From assembly GCA_963691775.1 (NCBI GenBank), contig OY829369.1, positions 2,666,001-2,730,000 on the forward strand: a stretch of 64,000 nucleotides of DNA, in the 5' to 3' direction. This stretch comes from JAZBPO01 sp963691775. GTDB lineage: Bacteria > Pseudomonadota > Gammaproteobacteria > Pseudomonadales > Azotimanducaceae. Within the stretch, counting starts at the first letter, position 1. Every line of letters starts with the position of its first letter. A program made the translations under genes and the position numbers. Below the pieces are notes generated by a model. It was not told the DNA's origin and did not search any database. It worked only from the letters and a program-made list of their open reading frames with translations. Of the stretch, positions 1-10,703 are shown piece after piece.

Positions 1-1
1 C

Positions 2-652
2 CAGAATCCGGTCTTGTCCGTTGATGTCGTTGACTTTGATCGCTCGATTTCGGAGGGGCGCTGGAAGGCGAACGATCGTGCAGGTGAGCGAGCAGGTTAC
101 GTCGAGCCGCTGGATTGCTCAGATGCTTGCGTTCAGATCGCGACGCGGCTCGTTGGAGAGCTGGTCGGTGGTTTGCGTTTCGCTCCGTTCTCGGCCCTCG
201 GTCTGGCGGCGTCTACTTTCGGTGCTTATCAGGAGCCGCCTGCGCCGGGCCTTTCGGCAGAACGCGGCTGGGTTGCGCAGGAATTCCCTGTAACTGGAAG
301 TACGCGCGGTGCGATCTTTGAGTTCATGTGTTCGGAAGTGATGCTCGCATGCGCCGAGGCGGGCGTCCCTGCTGTTGCAACCGTTTTTCTCCCCAAGACG
401 CGGGGGACGGGGATCCGACTAGGGTTCGAAGATGCACTTGCAGGCCCAGTGCCGGTTAGGCTCCTGAGCGGTGAGCGGGCGGCCGGGTTCGCAATGGAGA
501 TCAAGCCAAGTCAGCGCATTGCAACGATTCGGTCAAATCGCGACCGTACGCTCGCGATTCTCGGGCGCCGGGGCGTATCCGTTGAACGCATGCCCGAAAT
601 ACTCGTTGCGCGATTACGCAGGGTTGGTTCCACCTTTGACTGCCAGTATTAG
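2..652 (+). CDS. Hypothetical protein, 5' end outside window
   Basis: The reading frame is open from the first bases of the window to the TAG at 650-652, so the gene is incomplete at its 5' end; a TTG at 14 is only the first in-window start-like codon. The visible 216 or so residues show no family motif that I recognise. There is a run of small and hydrophobic residues around LVGELVGGLRFAPFSALGLA and a basic C-terminus. There is no signal peptide or membrane segment in the visible part. The last 39 bases overlap the 3' end of the convergent methyltransferase gene. It could be the C-terminal part of a larger enzyme. Codon use resembles the neighbours, which supports it being real, but homology is unproven. 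Confidence 0.45.
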   Translation, partial: QNPVLSVDVVDFDRSISEGRWKANDRAGERAGYVEPLDCSDACVQIATRLVGELVGGLRFAPFSALGLAASTFGAYQEPPAPGLSAERGWVAQEFPVTGSTRGAIFEFMCSEVMLACAEAGVPAVATVFLPKTRGTGIRLGFEDALAGPVPVRLLSGERAAGFAMEIKPSQRIATIRSNRDRTLAILGRRGVSVERMPEILVARLRRVGSTFDCQY

Positions 653-1363
653 ATCGTCGGTGCCGCGATAGAACCGATCGCTGGCGAAGCGCACGGCGCA
701 ACCGGCCGCTTCGACGATTTGGACCACCTCTTCGAGCGAGTGCATCCACAGCTCGCCCCTTTGCTGCATGGCCTCGACGCCCTCGTTGATCGCTTTCGCC
801 AGTCTCCAGCTGGGCAAGAACTCGTTGTCGAAGCGGAGCCCGTATTGGCGGCGTGCGATGGGCTCGACGATGTCGTTCCACGCTTGAACGCCTATTGGGC
901 GTCCGATGTCCGCCACGATGAGCAAGCCGCCCGGTTGAAGGAGGCTGCATGCTCTCGCCAGCATGTTCATCGCATCGTCGCGCCCCAGAAAGTTCAAGCT
1001 GTGAATGCTGATCACGCAGTCGTACCCGCCCAAAGGCAGTTGCGATCGGGTCATGTCCTCGCGAAGAAAGGTCACGTGCCCTTCGGCGGCGATACTTTTG
1101 AGCTTCTCACGCTGCAGATTCAGGAAGTTCTCATTGCGTTCCACGGATGTAACCCAGGCGTTCGGCAAGGCAGGTAGCAGTGCGTCGGCGATGACATTTC
1201 CCGTGCCGGAGCCGAATTCGACGACGCTGACTTCTGATTCAGCCGAGAAGTGCAACGATAGCGCTGCCCGAACGACCTCCAGCAGCTCCGCATACTGCGG
1301 GACGTGCGCACACATGAAGTCGTAAACCTGTGCGTACTCGTCGAAGCCGATTGGTTCACCCAT
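614..1363 (-). CDS. SAM-dependent methyltransferase (class I)
   Basis: This is a 249-residue class I (Rossmann-fold) methyltransferase of unknown substrate. Motif I is seen as VVEFGSGTGN near residues 47-56, followed by an acidic-loop region, and a post-motif LLQPGGLLIVADIG typical of methyltransferase domains 11/12. The frame is open to 1438, but I chose the ATG at 1363 because GAGGGAAGG lies just upstream at proper spacing and the longer N-terminus is not family-like. It is probably soluble and cytoplasmic. It converges on the preceding unknown gene with a 39-base 3' overlap. Substrate could be a quinone, lipid or small metabolite; nothing in the context decides this. Confidence 0.8.
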   Translation of the reverse strand: MGEPIGFDEYAQVYDFMCAHVPQYAELLEVVRAALSLHFSAESEVSVVEFGSGTGNVIADALLPALPNAWVTSVERNENFLNLQREKLKSIAAEGHVTFLREDMTRSQLPLGGYDCVISIHSLNFLGRDDAMNMLARACSLLQPGGLLIVADIGRPIGVQAWNDIVEPIARRQYGLRFDNEFLPSWRLAKAINEGVEAMQQRGELWMHSLEEVVQIVEAAGCAVRFASDRFYRGTDDLILAVKGGTNPA

Positions 1364-1780
1364 CGCCTTCCCTCGCAAAAACTGAACGCAAGGACAGAAT
1401 ATCCAGAGACGAGTCAGGCCTGGATCAAGGCTGGGCAAATGCTCACACGCACGCTTTGTCGGCGCTTACCCCTTGTTGCGTCGCGCCGCGCGTGCTCGAC
1501 AAGGAGTTCGTGATCGGCGAGGGCACTTGGGCGGGGTTCTCAGCCGATGCGAACGTGGACTAAACCCTCGTCGCCATGAAGCGCCGCCACAGCCGCCGCG
1601 GTGTGCGGTGTGCGTTGAGCGATGCGCTTGCGAGCATCCTGATGCGCCGACGGGTCCTGGGTGCGCAGTTCGCGCGGCCCCCGGCATCGAATGCTGATGT
1701 CGAGCCCTCCTCGGGGCTATGCAGGCGAGCCGGTCTGCCGAGTCACACCAGAGCGGTGGGCCGCTGTCGCGCCTCCGCGC
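1364..1780. other. Intergenic gap without a supported gene
   Basis: About 417 bases lie between the methyltransferase start and the 3' end of the YyaL-like gene, both on the minus strand. Short overlapping open frames exist on both strands but are arginine-rich or proline-rich with no motif and no good ribosome-binding site. The methyltransferase promoter presumably lies near its left edge; I could not identify one. Confidence 0.5.
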
Positions 1781-3868
<2,088 letters not shown>

Positions 3869-3918
3869 ATACGACCGTCGGGGGCGCTGAGCGCGCCCGT
3901 CCGCTGTGGAGATGGCGT

Positions 3919-5130
3919 GTGACGCAAACCCTGAAGCTTCGCCCCCGTGAAGACAAGCGCTTGCGCGGCGGTCACGTCTGGATCTATTCGAACGAAGTCG
4001 ATACGTCTTGCACGCCGCTGAAAGGCTTCGAAACGGGCGAGGAAGTCATCGTTTTGTCTGACAGCGGCCGCCCGCTGGGGCGTGCGCTGGTGAATCCGCA
4101 TGCACTCATCTGTGCGCGGCTTGTTTCCCGCGATCCGGACGTCGGTCTCGACCGAGACCTTATGGAATCGCGGCTGCGCCGGGCGCTTGAGCTTCGTGAG
4201 CGCATCTACCCTGGTACAGGCTGCTATCGCCTCGTGTACGGTGAAGCAGACGGCCTTTCCGGAGTTGTCATCGATCGCTTCGGCGAGGTGGTTTCAGTGC
4301 AGCTTTCCACTGCTGGCATGGAAGCGCGGCGCTCGCTGCTCATCGATGCATTGCGCGAAGTGCTTGCCCCGCGTGCGATTGTCTTCAAGCACGACGCTCG
4401 GGTGCGCGCGGTTGAATCACTGCCTGAATATGTAGAGGTCATCGGTGAAGCGCCCCCCGGCCCGGTTCCCCTCGTCGAGAACGGCGTGCCGTTTCTCGCG
4501 CCCGTCACGGGTGGTCAGAAGACGGGCTGGTTCTACGACCACCGTGAAAATCGAGGACGTCTCGCCGCCTTCTGTCAGGGGGCGCGGGTCCTCGACGCCT
4601 TCAGCTACGCGGGCGGCTGGGGCCTGCAGGCGCTCGCCTTCGGAGGGCAATCGCTGCTTGCCGTCGACGGGTCTGACCCCGCCCTCGAGGTGCTGCGCGC
4701 GAATGCGTTGCACCAGGGCGTCGGCGATCGCGTCGAGGCGCGCCGCGGCGATGCCTTCGAGACGCTTGCTGGGCTCGCGGACGCTCAGGAGAGGTTCGAT
4801 GTAGTCGTGATCGACCCGCCTGCGCTGATCAAACGGCGCAAGGATTTGCGTGCGGGGCAGCGCGCCTATGAGCGTCTCGCAGTGCTGGGCATGCGCCTCG
4901 TGGCCGACGGTGGCCTCCTCGCTTTTGGCTCCTGCTCGCTTCACTTCGATCGCGGCATGCTCCGCGAAGCGCTGCGGGCGGCGGCGCGGCAAACGGAACG
5001 CGAGGCGCGATTGCTCGGCATTTTCGGCGCGGGCCCGGATCACCCCGTCCATCCGGCCATACCCGAGTCCGACTACCTCAAGGCCGGATTTGCCCAGGTC
5101 CACGGGGCGGGGCGCGGCGGCGCGCTCTGA
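3919..5130 (+). CDS. rlmI: 23S rRNA (cytosine-C5)-methyltransferase RlmI
   Basis: RlmI methylates C1962 of 23S rRNA with S-adenosylmethionine. The 403-residue protein has an N-terminal PUA-type RNA-binding segment (KLRPREDKRLRGGHVWIYSNEV), a central RlmI linker domain, and a C-terminal Rossmann domain with the SAM-binding DAFSYAGGWGLQAL and the VVIDPPALIKR motif IV. The catalytic cysteine of motif VI is probably C339 in FGSCSLHF. The start is GTG at 3919, preceded by GGAG; length agrees with E. coli RlmI (396). It is followed by rppH after an 82-base gap. Confidence 0.93.
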   Translation: MTQTLKLRPREDKRLRGGHVWIYSNEVDTSCTPLKGFETGEEVIVLSDSGRPLGRALVNPHALICARLVSRDPDVGLDRDLMESRLRRALELRERIYPGTGCYRLVYGEADGLSGVVIDRFGEVVSVQLSTAGMEARRSLLIDALREVLAPRAIVFKHDARVRAVESLPEYVEVIGEAPPGPVPLVENGVPFLAPVTGGQKTGWFYDHRENRGRLAAFCQGARVLDAFSYAGGWGLQALAFGGQSLLAVDGSDPALEVLRANALHQGVGDRVEARRGDAFETLAGLADAQERFDVVVIDPPALIKRRKDLRAGQRAYERLAVLGMRLVADGGLLAFGSCSLHFDRGMLREALRAAARQTEREARLLGIFGAGPDHPVHPAIPESDYLKAGFAQVHGAGRGGAL

Positions 5131-5212
5131 GCCACCGCCTGCCTCGATTTGCCCACACCCGGGCGGCGGGGCATATTCGATCCCAACAAGACATTGATGT
5201 GGCGGTGAGACC

Positions 5213-5698
5213 GTGATCGACCGAGACGGTTTCCGCCCGAACGTCGGCATCATCCTTGCCAACGACGTCGGACAGGTCCTCTGGGCCCGGCGCGTCGGGG
5301 GGCGCGATGCATGGCAGTTCCCGCAGGGGGGCATTGATCCGGAGGAGTCGCCGGAACAGGCCATGTACCGCGAACTCAAGGAGGAAGTCGGGCTCGAACC
5401 CGAGCACGTGCAGGTGCTGGCATGTACCCGGGGGTGGCTTCGGTATCGCCTACCTCGGCGCATGCTACGCCGCAATTCGACGCCGTCGTTCGTCGGGCAG
5501 AAACAGAAGTGGTTCCTTTTGCGCATGGTGGGTGCCGAAGATCGGGTTCGCTTCGACGCGGGCGTTGAACCTGAATTCGATCACTGGCGCTGGGTGAGTT
5601 ACTGGTATCCCCTGGGTCAGGTGGTATCTTTCAAACGCGACGTGTACCGGCGTGCGCTCATGGAATTGGCCATGCGTCTACCCATCCGCGACGGCTGA
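5213..5698 (+). CDS. rppH: RNA pyrophosphohydrolase RppH (Nudix)
   Basis: RppH removes pyrophosphate from the 5' triphosphate of mRNA and so starts 5'-end-dependent decay. The 161-residue protein starts IDRDGFRPNVGIIL and carries the complete Nudix box from G39 to L61, with R53-E54 and the metal-binding E57-E58. The RppH-specific segment FVGQKQKWFLLRM and the FDHWRWVSYW region are also present. The start codon is GTG at 5213; length matches the family (about 160-175). It lies directly upstream of ptsP, as in Pseudomonas and many other gammaproteobacteria, which supports both identifications. Confidence 0.95.
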   Translation: MIDRDGFRPNVGIILANDVGQVLWARRVGGRDAWQFPQGGIDPEESPEQAMYRELKEEVGLEPEHVQVLACTRGWLRYRLPRRMLRRNSTPSFVGQKQKWFLLRMVGAEDRVRFDAGVEPEFDHWRWVSYWYPLGQVVSFKRDVYRRALMELAMRLPIRDG

Positions 5699-5833
5699 TG
5701 GCCGGCGGCAACCGTCGCGCCCGCGCGGCGGACGCGCTCCTCGGCGTACATCCGGCCCACGGCCGGCGCGGCCGGTGAGTTCACGGGCGTGCCCGGACGG
5801 CCGCGCCCGCACCTGTTTCTCCTGGGACCCCTG

Positions 5834-8134
5834 ATGCTCGAGACGCTGCGCAGGATCGTGCAGGACGTGAACGCAGCGCCGGATCTCGATTCGGCCCTGG
5901 CCCTCATCGTCCGCAGAGTGCGCGGCGCCATGGGTACTGAGGTGTGCTCGGTCTTTCTCGTCGATCGTGCTTCCCAGCGGCTGGTATTCAAAGCAACCGA
6001 GGGCCTGAACGCCGCCATGACCGGCAAGCTTTCGCTTGGCCGCTCGGAGGGGCTTGTGGGTCTGGTCGCGCTGCGTGCGGAGCCAATCAATCTCGAAGAT
6101 GCGCGGCACCATCCGAACTACCACTATCTGCCGGAGATCGGTGAAGAGCCTTTCAACGCCTTCCTTGGCGTACCGATCATTCACCATCGGCGGATCCTCG
6201 GTGTGCTCGTCATTCAGCAGCAGGACGCGCGTCGCTTCGATGAATCAGAAGAGGCCTTCCTGGTCACGCTCTCTGCGCAACTCGCCGGGGTCATTGCCCA
6301 CGCAGAAGCGACGCGTGGCGGCCAGGATGCTTCCGGGCGCGCGCGCCTTGGCCGCGAGCGCAACGACGCGCGCTATGCGGGCGTCCCCGGCTCGCCCGGA
6401 GTTGCCATCGGCACGGGCGTTGTCATGTATGCCCCGGCCAATCTTGATGTCGTGCCCGATCGCGAGGCCGAAGACGTCTCCGTGGAACTGCAGCTCTTCG
6501 AACACGCGCTATCGGATGTGCGCAGCGACATAGAGGTGCTCGGCGAGAAGCTTGCGGGTGATCTCGATCCGCAGGAGCGAATGCTGTTCGACGCCTATCT
6601 GCACATGCTTGACGACGTTGCGCTCGGCGGCGAAATCCGTCGGCGAATCTCGACAGGCCAGTGGGCGCAGGGGGCGCTCCGTCAGGTGATCGCCGAGCAC
6701 GTCGCTCACTTCGAGCTCATGGAGGATTCCTATCTCCGCGAGCGGGCGGCAGATGTGAAGGAGCTCGGCCAGCGCGTCCTCGCCTACCTGCAGGACGTCG
6801 TGCGCCCGCGCACGCACTTTCCGGAGCGCACCGTGATCGTTGGTGAGGAAATCACGCCGTCCATGCTGGGCGAGGTGCCGCCGGAGCGGCTTGCGGGCAT
6901 CGTTTCCATGACGGGCTCCGCGAACTCGCACATCGCGATCCTCGCGCGTGCCATGGGCGTGCCTACCGTGATGGGCGCCGCCGACGTGCCCTACAGCTTC
7001 GTGCAGGGGCGCGAGGTGATCGTCGACGGGTTTCATGGCGATCTGTTCCTGAATCCGTCGCGTACGCTGCGCGAGCACTTCGATGCGCTCCGCAGTGAGG
7101 AGGAAGCCTTCGTCGAAGGACTGTCGGAGCTCCGGGACGAAGCGGCGCGGACGCGTTGCGGCCATCGGATCGCGCTCTGGGTGAACATCGGATTGTCCGC
7201 GGACATCGAGCGTTCGCTGAAGCAGGGCGCGGAAGGGGTCGGCTTGTACCGTACCGAGATTCCCTTCATGACTTCGGATCGTTTTCCCACGGAGGAAGAG
7301 CAGCGGGTGCTCTATCGAGAGTCCATGGTTGCCTTCGATCCGCGCCCTATGACTATGCGCACGCTCGATATTGGCGGCGACAAGGCCCTCCCGTACTTCC
7401 CGATCACCGAGGACAATCCGTTTCTCGGCTGGCGCGGTATTCGCGTCACCCTCGACCATCCCGAAATCCTGCTCGTACAGGTGCGCGCCATGATCAAGGC
7501 GTCTGCGGGCCTAAAGGGCGATTTGCGCATCATGCTTCCCATGGTCACGCACCTCGGTGAGGTGGAAGAGGCGCTCGCGCTTGTGCACCGTTGCTACGAG
7601 GAAATCCTCGAGGAGGGCCTTGAGGTCCGGCGCCCGGAGGTAGGGGTGATGATCGAGGTGCCGGCGGCGGTGTATCAGGCCCGTGCCATCGCCAATCGCG
7701 TCGACTTCCTCGCGATCGGCTCGAACGATCTCACTCAGTACATGCTCGCTGTTGATCGCAACAACCCGCGCGTTGCGGATATCTATCAGGATCTCCATCC
7801 CGCGGTGCTCGGTGCAATCCGATTCGTTGTCGAGCAGGCTAAGCTCGAACACACGCGTATCGGCATCTGTGGGGAGATCGCGGGCAATCCTGCGGCGGCG
7901 ATCCTGTTGACGGCCATGGGCATGGACGTGCTGTCGATGAACGCGCCGAACTTGCCGAGGGTGAAGTGGGCGCTCAGGGAGATCGATCTGGAGGATGCGA
8001 GCGGCCTCCTTGACCAGGCGCTGGCCTACAGCAGCGCTGAGGAAGTCGTGGAGTTCATGCGCGCCGCAATGGTGGAGCGAGGGCTTGGCCGTCTAGTTGG
8101 TCCTGATTCACGCCTTGCTTCGCTCGTCAGCTGA
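5834..8134 (+). CDS. ptsP: Phosphoenolpyruvate-protein phosphotransferase PtsP (EI-Ntr)
   Basis: PtsP is Enzyme I of the nitrogen-related phosphotransferase system: it takes phosphate from PEP and passes it to NPr. The 766-residue protein has an N-terminal GAF domain (about 1-160, starting LETLRRIVQDVNAAPDLD), a PEP-utiliser N-terminal domain, the swivelling phosphohistidine domain with GSANSHIAILARAMG (active H366), and a PEP-binding TIM barrel with GVMIEVPAA and the catalytic C679 in RIGICGEIAG. I chose the ATG at 5834 over the upstream frame start at 5789 because GAF-containing homologues begin at this sequence. No ptsO or ptsN is present in the window. The 3' end overlaps the convergent NRDE gene by 27 bases. 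Confidence 0.95.
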   Translation: MLETLRRIVQDVNAAPDLDSALALIVRRVRGAMGTEVCSVFLVDRASQRLVFKATEGLNAAMTGKLSLGRSEGLVGLVALRAEPINLEDARHHPNYHYLPEIGEEPFNAFLGVPIIHHRRILGVLVIQQQDARRFDESEEAFLVTLSAQLAGVIAHAEATRGGQDASGRARLGRERNDARYAGVPGSPGVAIGTGVVMYAPANLDVVPDREAEDVSVELQLFEHALSDVRSDIEVLGEKLAGDLDPQERMLFDAYLHMLDDVALGGEIRRRISTGQWAQGALRQVIAEHVAHFELMEDSYLRERAADVKELGQRVLAYLQDVVRPRTHFPERTVIVGEEITPSMLGEVPPERLAGIVSMTGSANSHIAILARAMGVPTVMGAADVPYSFVQGREVIVDGFHGDLFLNPSRTLREHFDALRSEEEAFVEGLSELRDEAARTRCGHRIALWVNIGLSADIERSLKQGAEGVGLYRTEIPFMTSDRFPTEEEQRVLYRESMVAFDPRPMTMRTLDIGGDKALPYFPITEDNPFLGWRGIRVTLDHPEILLVQVRAMIKASAGLKGDLRIMLPMVTHLGEVEEALALVHRCYEEILEEGLEVRRPEVGVMIEVPAAVYQARAIANRVDFLAIGSNDLTQYMLAVDRNNPRVADIYQDLHPAVLGAIRFVVEQAKLEHTRIGICGEIAGNPAAAILLTAMGMDVLSMNAPNLPRVKWALREIDLEDASGLLDQALAYSSAEEVVEFMRAAMVERGLGRLVGPDSRLASLVS

Positions 8135-8914
8135 CGCCCTTTCGAGTTCGAAGCGCTCTTCCGAACGGCCTTCATGCGCGCCGCCCGGCCCCCAGCGCTG
8201 CTCTACGTAGCGGACTTCACCGTCCGCTCGCTGCAGGAGCACCGTGCTTGCGCGCGTGCCATAGGCCTCTCCCGTAATGAAGCAGGGCATGTGGGCGCCG
8301 GGCCCCCGCACAGCGTCCGGAACGGCCATGATCTCCTCGTCCCTTGGCTCTGTGGTATCCGCCAGCAGCGCGAGCAGGGGCTCCAGCTTCGGTTCTGCCT
8401 CTGCCCGCTCGAAGTCCGATAGTGCAGATTTGCCGCGATTCACTCTTGGCCAGGCGGTATCCAGCAGGTGGTTCGAGAGGCCGTATATGCCTGGCCCGAG
8501 CGCTAGAGGCCCCTCGCCGTTCGGCAGTCGATTGGAGAAGTACCAGAGCCCGGCTGCGCTACCGACAAGCAGGTTGAAGGCGCGGAACTCGTTGCGAGCC
8601 TCTGCGATCGTGGCGAGATATGCGCCGGGGTCGGCGCTGCCCGTGAGGAAATCCATGACGAGGGCGCCGCGGGAGCGTGGCGGTACCGGATTCGGGGGCG
8701 GCTCGGTGAAGTTCGTCACCGCGGCGAAGCGTCCTCGGCGATGCATGCCCATCCAGGTGCCGCCAGCTTCGAGATCGCGGCCCGCGACAACTTTCGGTGC
8801 GTCGTCGTAGAAGGCTGCAGGCGCTGCCGGTCGCGCATGAAACTCATCGCGATTCGCCGCGACGATCAGCGGGAAGTCGGGGTGTACGCCTTGGGCAAAC
8901 AGGATCATGCACAT
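8108..8914 (-). CDS. NRDE/TANGO2 family protein
   Basis: This 268-residue protein belongs to the NRDE (TANGO2/T10-like) family. The family hallmark is visible as MILFAQ near the N-terminus followed by VAANRDEFHARP, then a GRDLEAGGTWMGM segment. The second residue of the chosen start is Cys (MCMILFAQ), as usual in this family, where an N-terminal Cys suggests an Ntn-hydrolase-like fold. The open frame extends upstream to 9016, but that extension lacks family similarity, so ATG 8914 was chosen. Eukaryotic TANGO2 is linked to heme or lipid handling; bacterial function is uncertain. It is divergent from lgt. Confidence 0.85.
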   Translation of the reverse strand: MCMILFAQGVHPDFPLIVAANRDEFHARPAAPAAFYDDAPKVVAGRDLEAGGTWMGMHRRGRFAAVTNFTEPPPNPVPPRSRGALVMDFLTGSADPGAYLATIAEARNEFRAFNLLVGSAAGLWYFSNRLPNGEGPLALGPGIYGLSNHLLDTAWPRVNRGKSALSDFERAEAEPKLEPLLALLADTTEPRDEEIMAVPDAVRGPGAHMPCFITGEAYGTRASTVLLQRADGEVRYVEQRWGPGGAHEGRSEERFELERASADERSKA

Positions 8915-9033
8915 GGTGCGGGCGAGTCCGTACTCAGGCAGGGCGGCGAGTGTAGGGAGGGCTCGAGGCCGCCGTCCAGCGCGCGCTTCGGGCTTGGCGA
9001 CGGAGTCCGGTTCCAAGCCTTGAGGGGCTCCCC

Positions 9034-9039
9034 TATGAT
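9034..9039 (+). promoter_or_regulatory. Possible -10 element upstream of lgt
   Basis: TATGAT matches the sigma-70 -10 consensus at five of six positions. The would-be -35 at 9011-9016 (TTCCAA, 17-base spacer) is weak. Transcription from here would start within a few bases of the lgt ATG at 9049, giving a nearly leaderless mRNA, and no clear Shine-Dalgarno sequence is visible for lgt. This is a sequence resemblance only. Confidence 0.25.
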
Positions 9040-9048
9040 CCCGCCGTC

Positions 9049-9894
9049 ATGATCATCTACCCCGACATCGATCCGATCGCCCTCAGCCTTGGCCCGCTGG
9101 ACGTCCGCTGGTATGGATTGACTTATCTAGCCGCCTTCGCCGTCGCCTGGTGGCTGGGGAATCGCCGTGCCGATCGCGAGGGCAGTGGCTGGAGCCGCGA
9201 CGATGTCGCGGACCTCGTGTTCTACGGCGCCCTCGGCGTCGTACTTGGCGGCCGGATCGGCTACGTTTTCTTCTACAGCTGGGATCGGTTCGTCGACGAC
9301 CCGCTCTATCTCTTCGCGATCCGGGAGGGCGGCATGTCCTTCCATGGCGGTCTCATTGGCGTGATCCTCGCCGTCGCCTGGTTCGGCCGGAAGACGGGCC
9401 GAGCGCTCTTTCAGGTGACCGACTACGTAGCGCCCATCGTGCCGATCGGGCTCGGATGCGGCCGTATCGGAAATTTCATCAACGTGGAGTTGCCGGGCCG
9501 AATCACTGATGTTCCCTGGGCGTTTCTTTATCCAGAGCACGCCGTGCGCAAACTGGCGAGTTTTGATGCGCTGACTTGGATGGGTGACGGTCGCCATCCT
9601 TCGTCGCTCTATCAGGCCTTCTCCGAGGGTGTCGTGCTGTTTCTCATCGTCTGGTTCTTCAGCGCTCGCCCGCGTCCGGCGGGTTCGGTCTCTGGGGTGT
9701 TTCTCGTCAGCTACGGCTGCCTGCGTTTCACCACGGAATTCTTCCGCGAGCCCGATGCCCACATCGGTTTCGTGGCGTTCGACTGGATGTCCATGGGGCA
9801 GGTGCTCTGCGTGCCCATGGTCCTCGGCGGCCTGGGGCTGATCGCCTGGGCCTATGTGCGCAAAGCGGCGAAAGCCGCCACCGGCGACCACTGA
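9049..9894 (+). CDS. lgt: Prolipoprotein diacylglyceryl transferase Lgt
   Basis: Lgt is an inner-membrane enzyme that attaches diacylglycerol from phosphatidylglycerol to the lipobox cysteine of prolipoproteins, the first step of lipoprotein maturation. The 281-residue protein has about seven hydrophobic segments. It carries the conserved RIGYVFFYSWDRF region, the catalytic-His segment GGMSFHGGLIGV, and the Lgt signature GCGRIGNFINVELPGR. Length is normal. It is followed by thyA after 12 bases, the conserved lgt-thyA arrangement of many proteobacteria. Essential in most Gram-negative bacteria. Confidence 0.96.
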   Translation: MIIYPDIDPIALSLGPLDVRWYGLTYLAAFAVAWWLGNRRADREGSGWSRDDVADLVFYGALGVVLGGRIGYVFFYSWDRFVDDPLYLFAIREGGMSFHGGLIGVILAVAWFGRKTGRALFQVTDYVAPIVPIGLGCGRIGNFINVELPGRITDVPWAFLYPEHAVRKLASFDALTWMGDGRHPSSLYQAFSEGVVLFLIVWFFSARPRPAGSVSGVFLVSYGCLRFTTEFFREPDAHIGFVAFDWMSMGQVLCVPMVLGGLGLIAWAYVRKAAKAATGDH

Positions 9895-9906
9895 CGGGAG
9901 GCGAGG

Positions 9907-10701
9907 GTGCAGGCCTATCTCGATTTGCTGCGCGACGTGCGCAACAACGGAACTTTTCGGCCCGATCGGACGGGTACCGGCACCTGGTCGGTATTCGGTC
10001 GCCAGATGCGCTTTGATCTCTCCGAGGGTTTCCCGCTCGTCACTACGAAGAAGGTGTTTTTGAAGGGGATCATTCACGAGTTGCTCTGGTTCCTGTCGGG
10101 CTCCACGAACGTCCGTTATCTGCAGGACCATGGCGTTCGCATCTGGGATGAGTGGGCCGATGAGCACGGCGAGCTCGGGCCCGTCTATGGGTCGCAGTGG
10201 CGCTCCTGGCCTGACGTGGACGGTGGCACGATCGACCAGATCGGCGCCGTATTGAAGTCGATCCGCGAGAACCCGGACAGCCGTCGGCATATCGTCTCGG
10301 CTTGGAATCCGGCTGAGGTGGACCGCATGGCCCTGCCGCCTTGCCACACCCTGTTCCAGTTCTATGTCGCTGACGGCCGCCTGTCCTGCCAGCTCTATCA
10401 GCGCAGTGCGGACCTGTTCCTCGGCGTGCCCTTCAACATCGCGAGCTATGCCCTGCTGACGATGATGATCGCGCAGGTGAGTGATCTCGAACCGGGCGAC
10501 TTCGTACATACGTTCGGGGACGCGCACCTGTACGCGAACCATCTGGAGCAGACGGATCAACAAATGGCGCGGGTGCCCTTCGACCTGCCGATCATGCGTC
10601 TAAATCCTCAAGTGAGGGATCTGTTCGAATTTCGCTACGAAGACTTCACGCTCGAGGGCTACGAATGTCATCCGGCGATCAAGGCGCCGATCGCAGTCTG
10701 A
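9907..10701 (+). CDS. thyA: Thymidylate synthase ThyA
   Basis: ThyA methylates dUMP to dTMP using 5,10-methylene-tetrahydrofolate, producing dihydrofolate. The 264 residues equal the E. coli enzyme in length. Visible motifs are the phosphate-binding RTGTGTWSVFG near the N-terminus, the active-site MALPPCHTLFQFYV with the nucleophilic Cys, the LYQRSADLFLGVPFNIASYA block and the C-terminal KAPIAV ending. The start is GTG, preceded by GGGAGG. It is placed between lgt and folA, so the dihydrofolate it generates is recycled by the next gene's product. Confidence 0.97.
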   Translation: MQAYLDLLRDVRNNGTFRPDRTGTGTWSVFGRQMRFDLSEGFPLVTTKKVFLKGIIHELLWFLSGSTNVRYLQDHGVRIWDEWADEHGELGPVYGSQWRSWPDVDGGTIDQIGAVLKSIRENPDSRRHIVSAWNPAEVDRMALPPCHTLFQFYVADGRLSCQLYQRSADLFLGVPFNIASYALLTMMIAQVSDLEPGDFVHTFGDAHLYANHLEQTDQQMARVPFDLPIMRLNPQVRDLFEFRYEDFTLEGYECHPAIKAPIAV

Positions 10702-10703
10702 TC

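Noticed and set aside
9127..10563. 478-codon minus-strand frame across lgt and thyA
   Set aside because: Antisense to two certain genes; the long open frame results from high GC content.
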